Below, one piece after another: positions 51,923 through 63,120 of a stretch of 64,000 nucleotides of DNA. Under the pieces are notes generated by a model. It did no database searches and was not told the DNA's origin. It saw only the letters and a program-made list of their open reading frames with translations. The stretch spans positions 546,140-610,139 of the forward strand of contig JADJTR010000012.1 of the NCBI GenBank assembly GCA_016711085.1, given 5' to 3'. The translations under genes were made by a program, and so were the position numbers. How positions within the stretch are numbered: position 1 is the first letter of the stretch; the number at the start of each line of letters is the position of its first letter. This stretch comes from Phyllobacteriaceae bacterium. GTDB lineage: Bacteria > Pseudomonadota > Alphaproteobacteria > Rhizobiales > Rhizobiaceae.

Positions 51923-52834
51923 TCATCGGTCGCCTTTGCCTTCCGTCCGGAAGACGAAATCGGAGTCGGCGAGGCCGCGAAAGCGTCCCTCGATCACATG
52001 GGTATGGCCGGCGCCCGGATCGGCGTCGCGCGCCGCCGGCGACAAGCCCTGCCATGCCGAGGTGACCAGCATGCGGTCGAGATCGGGCCCGACAAAACAC
52101 GGGCAGCTGGTCTGGCCGGCCGGCACTTCGAAGGTTTCGACCAAATGGCCATCCGGAGCGAAGCCGGAAACCGACCCGCCGCCCCAGGCCGCGTTCCACA
52201 TGACGCCGTCGGCGTCGACGACCGAGCCGTCGAAATGGCCGCCGAGCGGCAGTTCCCGGCCGGAGAGAAACCGTTCCGGTTCGCCAATCGGCCGGCCATT
52301 CGCCGGATCGACCGCCACGCGCCAGACGGTGTTAACCGCGGTGTCGGCAAAACAGGCGGTGGCGCCATCGGGCGAAAAGCAGATCGAATTGGGGATGGTG
52401 ATATCGGGGTAAAGGCGTTCAACCGTCACACCGTCGGACCAATAGATCGAACCTGCGTGTTTTTCCGCTTTTTTGCCCATCGTGCCAATCCACAATCGAC
52501 CTGATGTATGCACGCGGCCGTCATTCGAGCGGGTTGCGGCGTTGCCGGATTCGAGGGGAACCAGAAGCGACAACGCGCCATCGGCGCGACGGCGTTGATA
52601 AAGCCCGTCATCCATGGCGATCAACTGGCGTTCGTCGTCGATGCGCGCCACGAGGCTCGCCATGCGCGGCAGGTTGTGCGCGATGGTTACGCCGGCGCGA
52701 AAGCGGTGCTCGATCAGCTTTCGCCCGACAATATCGAGCCACCAGGCGGTATCGGTCGCGCGCTCGTAGGAGGGCCCTTCGCCGAGTTCGCAGCAATCTC
52801 CGGGCAGTCGACGCGTGTTCGCTTTCGCCATCAT
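51923..52834 (-). CDS. SMP-30/gluconolactonase-family sugar lactonase
   Basis: A 303-aa beta-propeller protein: CELGEGPSYERATDTAWWLD with the metal Glu, EHRFRAGVTIAHNLPRMASL, SNDGRVHTSGRLWIGTM with the Asn/Asp region, NSICFSPDGATACFADTAVN and HFDGSVVDADGVMWNAAWGG. It hydrolyses sugar lactones to aldonates, the second step after sugar dehydrogenase. The last gene of the ChvE-GguAB operon, 13 bases after the aldolase gene. Confidence 0.9.
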   Translation of the reverse strand: MMAKANTRRLPGDCCELGEGPSYERATDTAWWLDIVGRKLIEHRFRAGVTIAHNLPRMASLVARIDDERQLIAMDDGLYQRRRADGALSLLVPLESGNAATRSNDGRVHTSGRLWIGTMGKKAEKHAGSIYWSDGVTVERLYPDITIPNSICFSPDGATACFADTAVNTVWRVAVDPANGRPIGEPERFLSGRELPLGGHFDGSVVDADGVMWNAAWGGGSVSGFAPDGHLVETFEVPAGQTSCPCFVGPDLDRMLVTSAWQGLSPAARDADPGAGHTHVIEGRFRGLADSDFVFRTEGKGDR

Positions 52835-52847
52835 GATCCGCGGTTCC

Positions 52848-53765
52848 TCATTTGCCCCAGCGCAGCGCCAACACATCGGCCTCGCGCGCCAGCCAGAGCA
52901 GGCGCTCGCGTATGCGCTCCGACATCGGCTTCAGCGGATGGCGGACATGGTCGCTGCCGATGACGCCGCCGGCGGCGAAGACGGTCTTGGCGGCGCGCAA
53001 CCCGCATTGACGGTTCTCGTGGTTGATCAGCGGCAGGCAGCGGCGCCACCCGTCGAAGGCCGCGTCGAGACGGCCGGCGCGATAGTCCATGACAATCGGC
53101 CGGATTCGTTCGGGAAACAGCGCCGAGGTCATCGTTCCGGTCGCGCCGGCGTCGAGATCGGCGAGCAGCGTCACCGCCTCCTCCCCGTCGAACGGACCCT
53201 TGATACGGTCGCCGCCGGCGGCGATCAGCGCCGCCAGCTTGTCGGCGGCGAAAGGCGTCTCGATCTTGAAATAGGAGACGTTTTCCAATTCGCGCGCCAG
53301 CCGCGCCAGCAGCTCGACCGGCATCTGCACGCCCGACAAGGGCGCGTCCTGAACCATCACCGGAATGGCGATGGCGTCGTTGACGGCGCGGAAATGCTCG
53401 AAAATGCCTTGCGGCGCCGGTTGCAGGCCGACGCCGTGATAGGGCGGCATCATCATCACCATCGACGCGCCGAGCGCCGCGGCGGCGCGGGCCCGGCTAA
53501 CGACGATGTCCGTGGAGAAATGGCTGATGGTGACTATGACCGGAACCCGGCTGGCGGCATGATCGAGGCAGAGCCGCATCAGCAGCGCGCGCTCCTCGTC
53601 GGAGAGCACGAATTGCTCGGAATAATTGGCGAGAATGCAAATGGCGTCGACGCCCTGGTCGACCATGCAATCGATGACGCGGCGCATTCCGTCCGCGTCG
53701 AGGCGGCCGTCGTCATGGAAAGGGGTTGGCGCAACCGGCAGGATACCGGACAGAATCCCGGTCAT
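52848..53765 (-). CDS. DapA-family aldolase/dehydratase (2-keto-3-deoxy-sugar-acid type)
   Basis: A 305-aa TIM-barrel protein: ILPVAPTPFHDDGRLDADGM, GVDAICILANYSEQFVLSDE, PVMVQDAPLSGVQMP at the usual Tyr-loop position and VSYFKIETP with the probable Schiff-base Lys. The VQDAPLSG form is common in DapA-family enzymes of aldonate pathways rather than true dihydrodipicolinate synthases. It may be a KDGal/KDG aldolase or an L-2-keto-3-deoxyarabonate dehydratase. ATG 53765 has AAGGAAA upstream and is preferred over an earlier ATG at 53795. Confidence 0.85.
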   Translation of the reverse strand: MTGILSGILPVAPTPFHDDGRLDADGMRRVIDCMVDQGVDAICILANYSEQFVLSDEERALLMRLCLDHAASRVPVIVTISHFSTDIVVSRARAAAALGASMVMMMPPYHGVGLQPAPQGIFEHFRAVNDAIAIPVMVQDAPLSGVQMPVELLARLARELENVSYFKIETPFAADKLAALIAAGGDRIKGPFDGEEAVTLLADLDAGATGTMTSALFPERIRPIVMDYRAGRLDAAFDGWRRCLPLINHENRQCGLRAAKTVFAAGGVIGSDHVRHPLKPMSERIRERLLWLAREADVLALRWGK

Positions 53766-53791
53766 GGCGTTTCCTTTCGCTTCGTCGTGGG

Positions 53792-54721
53792 TCATGGCCC
53801 CGCGCCCGACATACGGCGCACCCGAGCGAGGCCCGCCAGGGTAACCATCCCGGCATCGTGGCGAAAAGCGCGCGCGCCATGCGCGGCCAAAGCTTCTCCA
53901 TAGGCTTCCGCCAGCGGGCCGGCGCCGACAATATGGACTTCCCGGCTCGACCAAAGGCCGCCGATCGCCGCCAGTTCGGCGCCGATCAGCAGGCCGGACA
54001 GGCGCGAGCGAGCAGCGACAGCGCCAAGTCCATGCAACAAACCAGCCGCGCGAATGCCGAAAAGGTCGACCGTCAGCCGCGCCGGATTGGCAAGCATGGC
54101 GGAAACCGCCTCGGCGAAGGCGGCTTTGTCCATGCCTTCGGCGGCGATCGAATGGCGCAGGAGCGTGTGCGCGCCAATCGCCGCGAACAACTCGCCTGTC
54201 ATCGCCGTGGTGAAACCGGCGACGCGGCCGGCCTCGATGCGGACCCATTTGCCGTGGGTGCCGGGCAGGCAGACGACGCCGTCCTCGATGCCGCCGGCGA
54301 TCAAGCCGGCGAGTTGCGTTTCCTCGCCACGCATCACGTCGGGTGGCGATTCTTGACGCAGGCCCGGCACGATGCGCACCGCGATGCGACGATCCCGCGT
54401 CTCCACGGCCGCCAATCCGGCCTCATCAACCGGCAAACATGGAACGGCGCGGTAGCCGGCTTCGCGCCAGCCCTGCCGCGCGCCGGCCATGCCGCAGACC
54501 AGAACGGGAACCGGATTCTCGATCCGTGTGGGCAGCCAACCACCGACAAGTTCGAGCAGCGCCGGTTCGTAGCCGTCGGGCGTCAGATTGCTCATGCCGC
54601 GCGATGAAAAGGCGCGGGCCAGATTTGCGCCATCCGACCCCATGGCCCAGACGCGCAAGGCGCTGGTGCCCCAGTCGACGGCGATCCAGTCGAGTCCGGC
54701 GATGAATTTGGGCGCCGCCAT
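53792..54721 (-). CDS. dgoK: 2-dehydro-3-deoxygalactonokinase
   Basis: A 309-aa protein starting AGLDWIAVDWGTSALRVWAM, the DgoK ATP-binding signature, with VCGMAGARQGWREAGY, VRIVPGLRQESPPDVMRGEE, CLPGTHGKWVRIEAG and VHIVGAGPLAEAYGEAL. It phosphorylates 2-keto-3-deoxygalactonate. The kinase argues for galactonate (or fuconate-like) breakdown by this operon. Confidence 0.93.
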   Translation of the reverse strand: MAAPKFIAGLDWIAVDWGTSALRVWAMGSDGANLARAFSSRGMSNLTPDGYEPALLELVGGWLPTRIENPVPVLVCGMAGARQGWREAGYRAVPCLPVDEAGLAAVETRDRRIAVRIVPGLRQESPPDVMRGEETQLAGLIAGGIEDGVVCLPGTHGKWVRIEAGRVAGFTTAMTGELFAAIGAHTLLRHSIAAEGMDKAAFAEAVSAMLANPARLTVDLFGIRAAGLLHGLGAVAARSRLSGLLIGAELAAIGGLWSSREVHIVGAGPLAEAYGEALAAHGARAFRHDAGMVTLAGLARVRRMSGAGP

Positions 54722-54726
54722 CGCGG

Positions 54727-55668
54727 CTAGTCCACGAACGCGTCGACGACATGCCGACGGCCGAGCAGGAAAGCGTCGGCGACATGGATCATTGGCGACA
54801 GGTCCATGTCGACGCCGCTTGACAGGACCAGCGCCGCCATTTTCGCGTAGAGGCGCGTTTACTCGCCGCCGAGAGCGCCGGCGGCTTCGGGCGGGATGGA
54901 TTGCGCGACGCCGTCGATGGCGAATTTCGCCCCGCCGTCGGTGAGCGCCATCGTCCCGCCATCGGTGTCGATGGCGATGGTCCAGGTCTGTTCGCCCTCG
55001 TGACGCCAGTCGAACTCGGCGGCCGCTTCGCCGCCGTGCGGGTGGAAAAAGGCCAGATGCGCCGCGATCGGCGTGTCGCAGTTTTGCGGAAAAAACAGGT
55101 CGGCGTAGGACAGATGAACCGGATCGGGCAGGACTTCGGTCAGGATCGACAGGGCGTTGATTCCGGGATCGAAGACGCCGAGGCCGCCTGCCCGCCAGAT
55201 CCACGTCTGGCCCGGATGCCACCGGCGGACATCCTCTTTCCAGGTGATATGGAGGCGCTTCACCCGCTTGCCCTTGAGCCAGGCCTTGGCCGACGCCACG
55301 GCGGCGGCTTCGCGCGAATGCCAGGTCGCGTAGATCGACACGCCGGCGGCGCGCGCCAAGGCTTCCAGTTCCAGGCATTCCGCGACGGTCGCGCCGGGCG
55401 GCTTTTCCAGCATCACATGGCGACCGGCGCGGATCGCGGCGGCGGCGTATTCGAAACGCGGCGCCGGCGGCAGGCAGAGCGAAATGACCGGAATGTCGGC
55501 CCGCTCGCGCAGCATGACAGCGAAATCGTCGTAGGAGGAAACGCCGTCGACCGCCGCATGGCGCGAAACACTCGCCGCCAGTTCCCAATCGCCCGATGCG
55601 GCAATCGCCGGAACGTGCTGGTCACGGGCGATCTTGCCGATGCCGACAAGGGCGATTTTCATGCGCAT
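54727..55668 (-). CDS. Gfo/Idh-family D-galactose/L-arabinose 1-dehydrogenase-like (internal stop)
   Basis: The frame from ATG 55668 reads MKIALVGIGKIARDQHVPAI, HVMLEKPPGATVAECLELEA (EKP motif), RRWHPGQTWIWRAGGLGVFD and GINALSILTEVLPD, typical of galactose 1-dehydrogenase. It meets TAA at 54859-54861. The same frame then continues with TRLYAKMAALVLSSG and HVADAFLLGRRHVVDAFVD to a stop at 54727, which is the normal C-terminus. One base (TAC to TAA) would account for it. It oxidises an aldose to its lactone. The start overlaps the dehydratase stop by one base. Confidence 0.85.
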
Positions 55669-57416
55669 CAATGCGAATCCTTGCCGACCGGCGCGCCGCG
55701 GCAACCTTTGAGGAAATCGAGGTCCGCGCCTGTATCCGCGCCTTCGACATGGGTCTGGTGCAGCCAGGCGTAGCCGCCGCCATATTGGCCATGGCGCGGC
55801 GTCCAGGCCGCGAGGCGGCGGGCCAGCTCTTCCTCCGAAATGTCGAGGTGGAGGCGACGGTTCGGCACGTCGAGCTCGATGAAGTCGCCATCGCGGACCA
55901 CCGCGAGCGGACCGCCGGCGGCGGCTTCCGGCGACGTGTGCAGGCACACCGTGCCGTAAGCGGTGCCGGACATGCGGGCGTCGGAAATGCGCACCATGTC
56001 GGTGACGCCCTTGCGCAGCACTTTCGGTGGCAAGCCCATGTTTCCGACTTCGGCCATGCCGGGATAGCCCTTCGGTCCGCAGTTCTTCAGCACCATGACG
56101 CAGGTCTCGTCGATATCGAGCCCCTCGTCGTCGATCTTCGCCTTGTAATCGTCGATGTCCTCGAAGACGACGGCGCGGCCGCGATGGGTCATCAGATGGG
56201 GCGACGCCGCCGACGGCTTGAGCACCGCGCCCTTTGGCGCGAGATTGCCCCTGAGCACCGTGATGCCGCCCTGCCGGGTCAGCGCCTTGTCGACCGGCAG
56301 GATGACATCCTCGTTGTGGTTGACCGCGCCCTTGACCTCATCCCACATCGAGGCGCCCGAAACCGTGAGGGCGTCGCGGTGCAGCAGGCCGGCCTCGCCA
56401 AGCCGCTTGAGCACGACGGGCAAGCCGCCGGCATAGAAAAACTCCTCCATCAAATATTTTCCCGACGGCATCAGGTTGACGATGGTGGCGACATCGCGGC
56501 CGCAGCGGTCCCAATCGTCGAGCGTCAGGTCGACGCCGACGCGACCGGCGATGGCAAGCAAGTGGATTACCGCGTTGGTGGAGCCGCCGACCGCGCCATT
56601 GGCGCGGATGGCGTTTTCGAAGGCCGGCTTGGTCAGGATGTCGGAGGGTTTCAGATCGTCCTTGACCATCTGGACGATGCGCCGGCCCGACATCTGCGCC
56701 ATGACGCGGCGGCGGCTGTCGACGGCGGGGATGGCGGCGTTGCCCGAAAGCGCCATGCCGAGCGCCTCGGCCATGGACGCCATGGTCGAGGCGGTGCCCA
56801 TGGTGTTGCACGAGCCGGGCGAACGCGACATCGACGCCTCGGCCTCGAGGAACTCTTCCTGCGTCATCTCCCCGGCCTTCACGGCTTCGGAGAATTTCCA
56901 CAAATGGGTGCCCGAGCCGACGCGCTCGCCGCGGAAATAGCCGTTGAGCATCGGGCCGCCGGTAACGACGATCGAAGGCAGGTCGGTCGAGGCCGCGCCC
57001 ATCAACAGGCTCGGCGTGGTCTTGTCGCAGCCGACCAGCAGCACCGCGCCGTCCATCGGCTGGCCGCGCATCTGTTCCTCCACCGCCATGGCGGCGAGGT
57101 TGCGGAACATCATCGCGGTCGGCCGGAAGGCGCTTTCGGATGTGGAAAAAACCGGGACTTCGACCGGAAAACCGCCAGCCTCATACACGCCGTGTTTCAC
57201 CCGCTCGGCGAGATCGGCGAGATGGGCGTTGCAGGGCGTGAGTTCGGACCAGGTGTTGAGGATGCCGATGACCGGGCGGCCATCGAACAGGTCATGGGGA
57301 AAACCTGATTCTTCACCGTCCAGCCGCGGTGATAGATCTGGTCGCGGCCGGCGCCACTACCGGACCACTCCTGCGAGGGCGCAGTCGGCGCAACCATTGT
57401 GCAGGCTGAAGCTCAT
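55668..57416 (-). CDS. IlvD/Edd-family sugar-acid dehydratase (5' end frameshifted)
   Basis: From 57200 down the protein is clean: VLLVGCDKTTPSLLMGAAS, MSRSPGSCNTMGTASTMASM with the Fe-S Cys, GGSTNAVIHLLAIAGRVGVD, VRISDARMSGTAYGTVCLHT. Upstream, MSFSLHNGCADC at 57416, RDQIYHRGW and GFPHDLFDGRPVIGILNTWS are all recognisable but in different frames, so at least two indels lie between 57300 and 57400. Corrected length is about 580 aa, as for arabonate, xylonate and galactonate dehydratases. It converts an aldonate to its 2-keto-3-deoxy acid. Confidence 0.88.
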
Positions 57417-57475
57417 GGTCCTGTCCCCGGAGAAGTGGTTTCCTGAGGAAACGGCGGTCGCCGTTTCCGGCGCGC

Positions 57476-58383
57476 TCAGCCCTGTTTGTGCTTGTAGTAG
57501 ACATCGAGGAACACGGCGAGCATCAGCACTGTGCCCTTGATCACCTGTTGCCAGTCGATGCCGATGCCCATGATCGACATGCCGTTGTTCATCACGCCCA
57601 TGATGCGCGAACACGACGATCAGCACGTTCGGCAGGCCCTTGTGCGCGCCAGTCGAGGAAAGCAAAGCCGACCAAGGCAGGCGCAAGAGGGGCGTTGCGA
57701 ATGTAAATGGCGTCAGGTTCCTCCGCGAGGGCCATGGGCCTGCTGATGGCGACCACGCCGATCGCGACAGTGGTCATGCAGGGACCGGGCCGTCACGCCG
57801 ATCAACTGGGCGGGCGGGTTGAACGGCCGGCGGAACCGATGGCGAAAGGGATCACGTCGGGAATGAAGCCAGAGCAACTGGAAGGGATTTCGGGCAGGGG
57901 CCGACCGACGACGCCGCCCGTCAGCGCCTGGCACATGACGACGACGCATGCCCGCCAGCGTGACGATGAAAGCCGGTATCTGTGATAGGCGGTGAAGTAG
58001 CCCTGCATTCCGCCGATAGCTGCGCCAAGAGGCAGACGATCGACACGATCAGCGGATTGCTGAAGATGCCGAGATAGGGCGGCCAGATGACCATCATCAT
58101 GGCGGCAAGCGCGCCGATGAACCCCGCCACCGAGCCGACGCTGAGGTCGATATGGCCCGCCACGATGATCAGCAGCATGCCGAGCGCCATGATGACGATG
58201 TAGCTGTTCTGCAGGATGATGTTGGTCATGTTGACCGGCCGGAACAGCGTGCCGTTGGTCGTGAACTGAAAGAACATCATGATCGCCAGCAGCGACAGCA
58301 ACAGCGCGTAATCGCGGATGTTGGCCCTGACGAATCGCATGAAATCCACAGGCGCCGGTTGGGCGGCTTCGCTGCGACAACAT
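57476..58383 (-). pseudogene. gguB: Sugar ABC permease, GguB/MmsB-like (several frameshifts)
   Basis: Recognisable pieces in different frames: start MLSQRSRPTG, then DFMRFVRANIRDYALLLSLL, FQFTTNGTLFRPVNMTNIIL, GMLLIIVAGHIDLSVGSVAG, IVSIVCLLAQLSAE, and near the end MSIMGIGIDWQQVIKGTVLM and DVYYKHKQG. This order is that of GguB/MmsB permeases. There are at least four indels. The gene sits between the GguA-like ATPase and the dehydratase. Damage may be sequence error rather than decay. Confidence 0.75.
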
Positions 58384-59709
<1,326 letters not shown>

Positions 59710-59837
59710 GGCCGGTTGTCGCCTCCCGATGATTGCCGGACCGACGCGCGCGCCAAACGCCAGGCCGACAATGCGGCGAACGCCGGCGGAGCCGCGATGC
59801 GGGCCGGCGCGCAGGGCCGCCAGGCCTCGATTCGGTC

Positions 59838-60902
59838 TTACTTCAGTTCATCGGCCTTGATGTAGCCCGAGTCGACCAGCAGCCTGGATGTCGTCCTTGC
59901 CGACCGAGTGAGGCACCAGGGAGGTTGACGGCACGACCTTGACGCCATTGTCGTAGGTCTTGGTGTCGTTGACCCGGGTTCCTTGCCCCTTCATCACCGC
60001 GTCGACCATCTGGCCGTGACCGCCGCCAGTTCGCGCGTGTCCCTGAACACGGTCGAATACTGTTCGCCGGCGATCATCGCCTGACCGATGGCGCCTCGGC
60101 GTCCTGGCCGGTGACGATCGGCATTTCGGGGCGGGGCGCATAGCCGACGCCCCTCAAGCGACGAATGATGCCGCGCGACAGGCCGTCATAGGGGCGGCAG
60201 CACGCCATGGACCTTCTTGTCGGTGTAGTTGGCCGAAAGGAGGTTATCCATGCGGGCCTGCGCCACCGCGCCGTCCCAGCGTAGCGTGCCGACCTTTTCC
60301 ATGCCCATCTGGCCCGAGACGACTGCGATGTCGCCGGCGTCAATCATCGGCTTCAGCACGCTCATCGCGCCGTCGTAGAAGAAGAAGGCATTGTTGTCGT
60401 CGGGCGAGCCGCCGAACAATTCGACGTTCCACGGCTTCACGCCGGGGAAGCGTTCCTTCAGGCCGGCGACCAGCGGATTGGCCTGCAGGACGCCGACCTT
60501 GAAATTGTCGAAAGTGGCGTAATAGTCGACATTGCCGGAGCCGCGAATGAGGCGGTCGTAAGCGAAAACCTTGGCGCCGGATTCGTGCGCCTTGGCGAGG
60601 ATGTCGGACAACGTCGTGCCGTCGATGGCGGCGACAACGAGCACCTTCGCGCCCTTGGTCACCATGTTTTCGATCTGCGCGAACTGATTGGGAATATCGT
60701 CCTCGGCGAACTGCAAATCCGTGCCAGCTGGGCATGGTGGTGAATTTTGACCATGCTTTCGCCGTCGGAAATCCAGTGCGTCGACGATTTCGTCGGCATC
60801 GAAAATGCCGACCGATCCCTTGTCCTGCGCCAAGACGGGCGCGACCATCAGCCCCGCGCCAAACGCGAACGAGGCCAGAAGCGAAACCAGTTTCCTCATC
60901 AA
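59838..60902 (-). pseudogene. chvE: ChvE-like sugar-binding protein (several frameshifts)
   Basis: Signal peptide MMRKLVSLLASFAFGAGLMV is followed by SVGIF, then (other frames) NQFAQIENMVTKGAKVLVVA, LSDILAKAHESGAKVFAYDR, VELFGGSPDDNNAFFFYDGA, PEMPIVTGQDAE, GVKVVPSTSLVPHSVGKDDI and a final GYIKADELK. This matches ChvE/MmsB-group binding proteins, which bind galactose, arabinose and related aldoses in the periplasm. At least four indels interrupt it. First gene of the operon, facing the LysR gene. Confidence 0.8.
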
Positions 60903-60991
60903 CTCCTCCCGGGTGAAGAAAAAGCGTCGGCAGGCTCCTCAAGAACACCCGGCCGCGCCAGCGGGATCCCGTTGATCCCGCTTGGAGGTTA
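60903..60991. promoter_or_regulatory. Divergent promoter region, chvE-like and LysR genes
   Basis: A short region between the ChvE-like start and the LysR frame. A TGGC/GCCA repeat with 8-base spacer spans 61005-61020, just beyond. LysR proteins usually bind interrupted palindromes (T-N11-A) at such positions. No single site stands out. Confidence 0.3.
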
Positions 60992-61996
60992 ATGGCGCAA
61001 TGGCATGGCGCTCAATTGCCAAAATTGACATTCTGCATACCAAAACCGACAACCAGGAATGCAAAGCCGAACCAACTGCCGCTGCGTGATTTCCGTCTGA
61101 TCCTCGCCATTCACGAGGCCGGTCAACTGGCGCTCGCGGCCGAAAAACTGGCCCTCACCCAGCCGGCGGCGTCACGTCTGCTCGCCGGCATCGAGGTCGC
61201 CATCGGCGCACCGCTGTTCGTTCGAAAGCCCAAGGGCATGTCGGCGACGCCGGTCGGAGAAATCCTTGCCCGCAACGCCGTCAACCTGTTCAACGGGTTG
61301 GAGCAGACCATGCGCGAGGTCGACGCCGCCGGGTCCGGCGTGGCGGCGGAACGGCCGCGTCGGAGCGGTGACTGGCGCGGTCGCTTTGTCGTTGCTGGCC
61401 ATCCAACGTTTCAAGCAGAGCGCCATTGGCGCCGACATCCGTTCGACGTTGCCCCAGCGACGCGTGTTGATGGCGGGCTGCAAAACACACGGAGACTATG
61501 ATTTCGTTCTGCCGCACCATACCGGCGGCCGGCGTCGACGCGCGCCAATTCACCATCCAGCGGCCGGGTCGAAATCATCCTCTCCGTCGCGCGTGGCGGT
61601 CACCTCTTTGCGCGCAAACCATCAGGATTGGCCGATCTCGCCGGTCAGGAATGGGTGATCCAGAGGGACGCGGAGCGCCGGGGCGTGAAGAGGCGGGTCG
61701 TCAATGGCGGGGGCTGCCGGGCGGATCCCGTCCAACACGATCATTGGCGGTGATGATCGCCTACCTGCCTCATCGAACGCCATCGCGCCGATCTCGCGCG
61801 AGGTCGCCGATCTCATCGGCGCCGGCGACCGGCGAAAACCTCGCGATCCTCGACCGCGAACGGAACCGATCATCAACCACCCCTACCACCCGATCACGCG
61901 CCGCCACCAATCATTAACAGCCCGCTGGCCGGACGGTTGCGGGATCTCATTTCGCCGGACTTGGGTGGATACGCACGATCCCCGGTCGAGGTTTAA
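60992..61996 (+). pseudogene. LysR-family regulator, GbpR-like (several frameshifts)
   Basis: The helix-turn-helix is clear: LPLRDFRLILAIHEAGQLAL, then AAEKLALTQPAASRLLAGIE and GAPLFVRKPKGMSATPVGEI. The effector domain is spread over frames: AIQRFKQSAIGADIR, AGVDARQFTIQ, FARKPSGLADLAGQEW, SNAIAPISREVADLIGAG, and finally AGRLRDLISPDLGG. These pieces follow the order of GbpR, the LysR regulator encoded next to chvE in agrobacteria. The exact start is unclear; 60992 is the longest option. At least five indels are present. Confidence 0.75.
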
Positions 61997-62297
61997 CGGC
62001 GCACCGTGTTCCGACGGACGACGCTCCGGCGACCCGTTCCTGCCTTGACGGGCGCTACGCCCCTCCCCACAAAGCGTGGCCGGCCTGTCGCTTCGCCTCA
62101 GGGCAAGACGTGACCGATCGCTGGCACAGGCTGCGGTAACCTTCCGACCCCGTCGCGATGCCAATACGGAGGCAGCGTGCACGCATCGACCCGGCCATGG
62201 CGAAACCGAATGGCGCTGGCCATTTCTCGATATCCCCGTGTACGGTGCCGCCGCCAGGATCAAGCGGGGCGGCGGCACCCGTCCGGACCGAGCAAAC

Positions 62298-63120
62298 ATG
62301 CATCGAACATTTCCCGTTTTCTCGATATCGCGGTTTCAGGGTGATCGCCGCCGACGGGTGAACCGGCCCGAAAAGCGCAACGCCATGTGCGATGGTCTGC
62401 TCGACGCGATCGAGGCTTTTCTATGCCCGGCCGCCGCAAGGCGTGCGCGTCGCGATCCTGACCGGGGCAGGCGGTCACTATTGCTCGGGCCTTGATCTTC
62501 CGGAACATGTCGCTCTGCTTACTTTGGCGAAGGCACGATGCGCCATTCGCGCAACTGGCACCGGGTGATGGACCTGATCCAGTTCGGCGGACTGTCACGA
62601 TTTCCGCCATGGAAGGCCCCGGCGGTGATCCGCGGCCTCGTTGGCGGCGGCGTCACTGTGTTCAGCTGTGGCCCTTCATTGGCGTATCTCCCAGCTCCCC
62701 GAAGGGTGTCGCGGTACCTGTTGTTTGCGGCGGAGCAAGCGTCAGGTCGGACCTGTCCTGGTCCCGACCCGGACTGGGAAATGATGCTGACCGGGCGCAA
62801 ATACGGCGCCGAGGAGGGATTGCGTCTCGGCCTTTGCCACTACGCCGTCGGCGCCGGAGAGGCGACCGTGCTGGCGCGCGAACTGGCGGAAAAGGTCGCC
62901 GCCAATGCGCCGCTCGCCAACCACGTCATGATCCAGGCGATTGCCCGCATCGCTTGGACATGTCGCGCGCCGACGGCCCTGTTTGCCGAAAGCCTGTGCG
63001 CCGCACTGACCCAGACCAGCGACGACGCCGCCGAAGGCCTGCGCGCCTTTCTCGAGAAAAAAACGCACGCCGTCGTTCCGTTGAAGACCAGCGGCCGAGG
63101 CAAACGAGAGGACGCGGGAA
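62298..63120 (+). pseudogene. Crotonase/enoyl-CoA hydratase-family protein (several frameshifts)
   Basis: Pieces in order: MHRTFPVFSISRFQG, VNRPEKRNAMCDGLLDAIEA, VRVAILTGAGGHYCSGLDL (oxyanion-hole region), MRHSRNWHRVMDLIQFGGL, then an intact run MMLTGRKYGAEEGLRLGLCH to EGLRAFLEKK. This is the crotonase fold of enoyl-CoA hydratases. Next to a feruloyl-CoA-synthase-like gene it may act on cinnamoyl-CoA-type esters. The start ATG 62298 is probable; the end is approximate. Confidence 0.75.
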
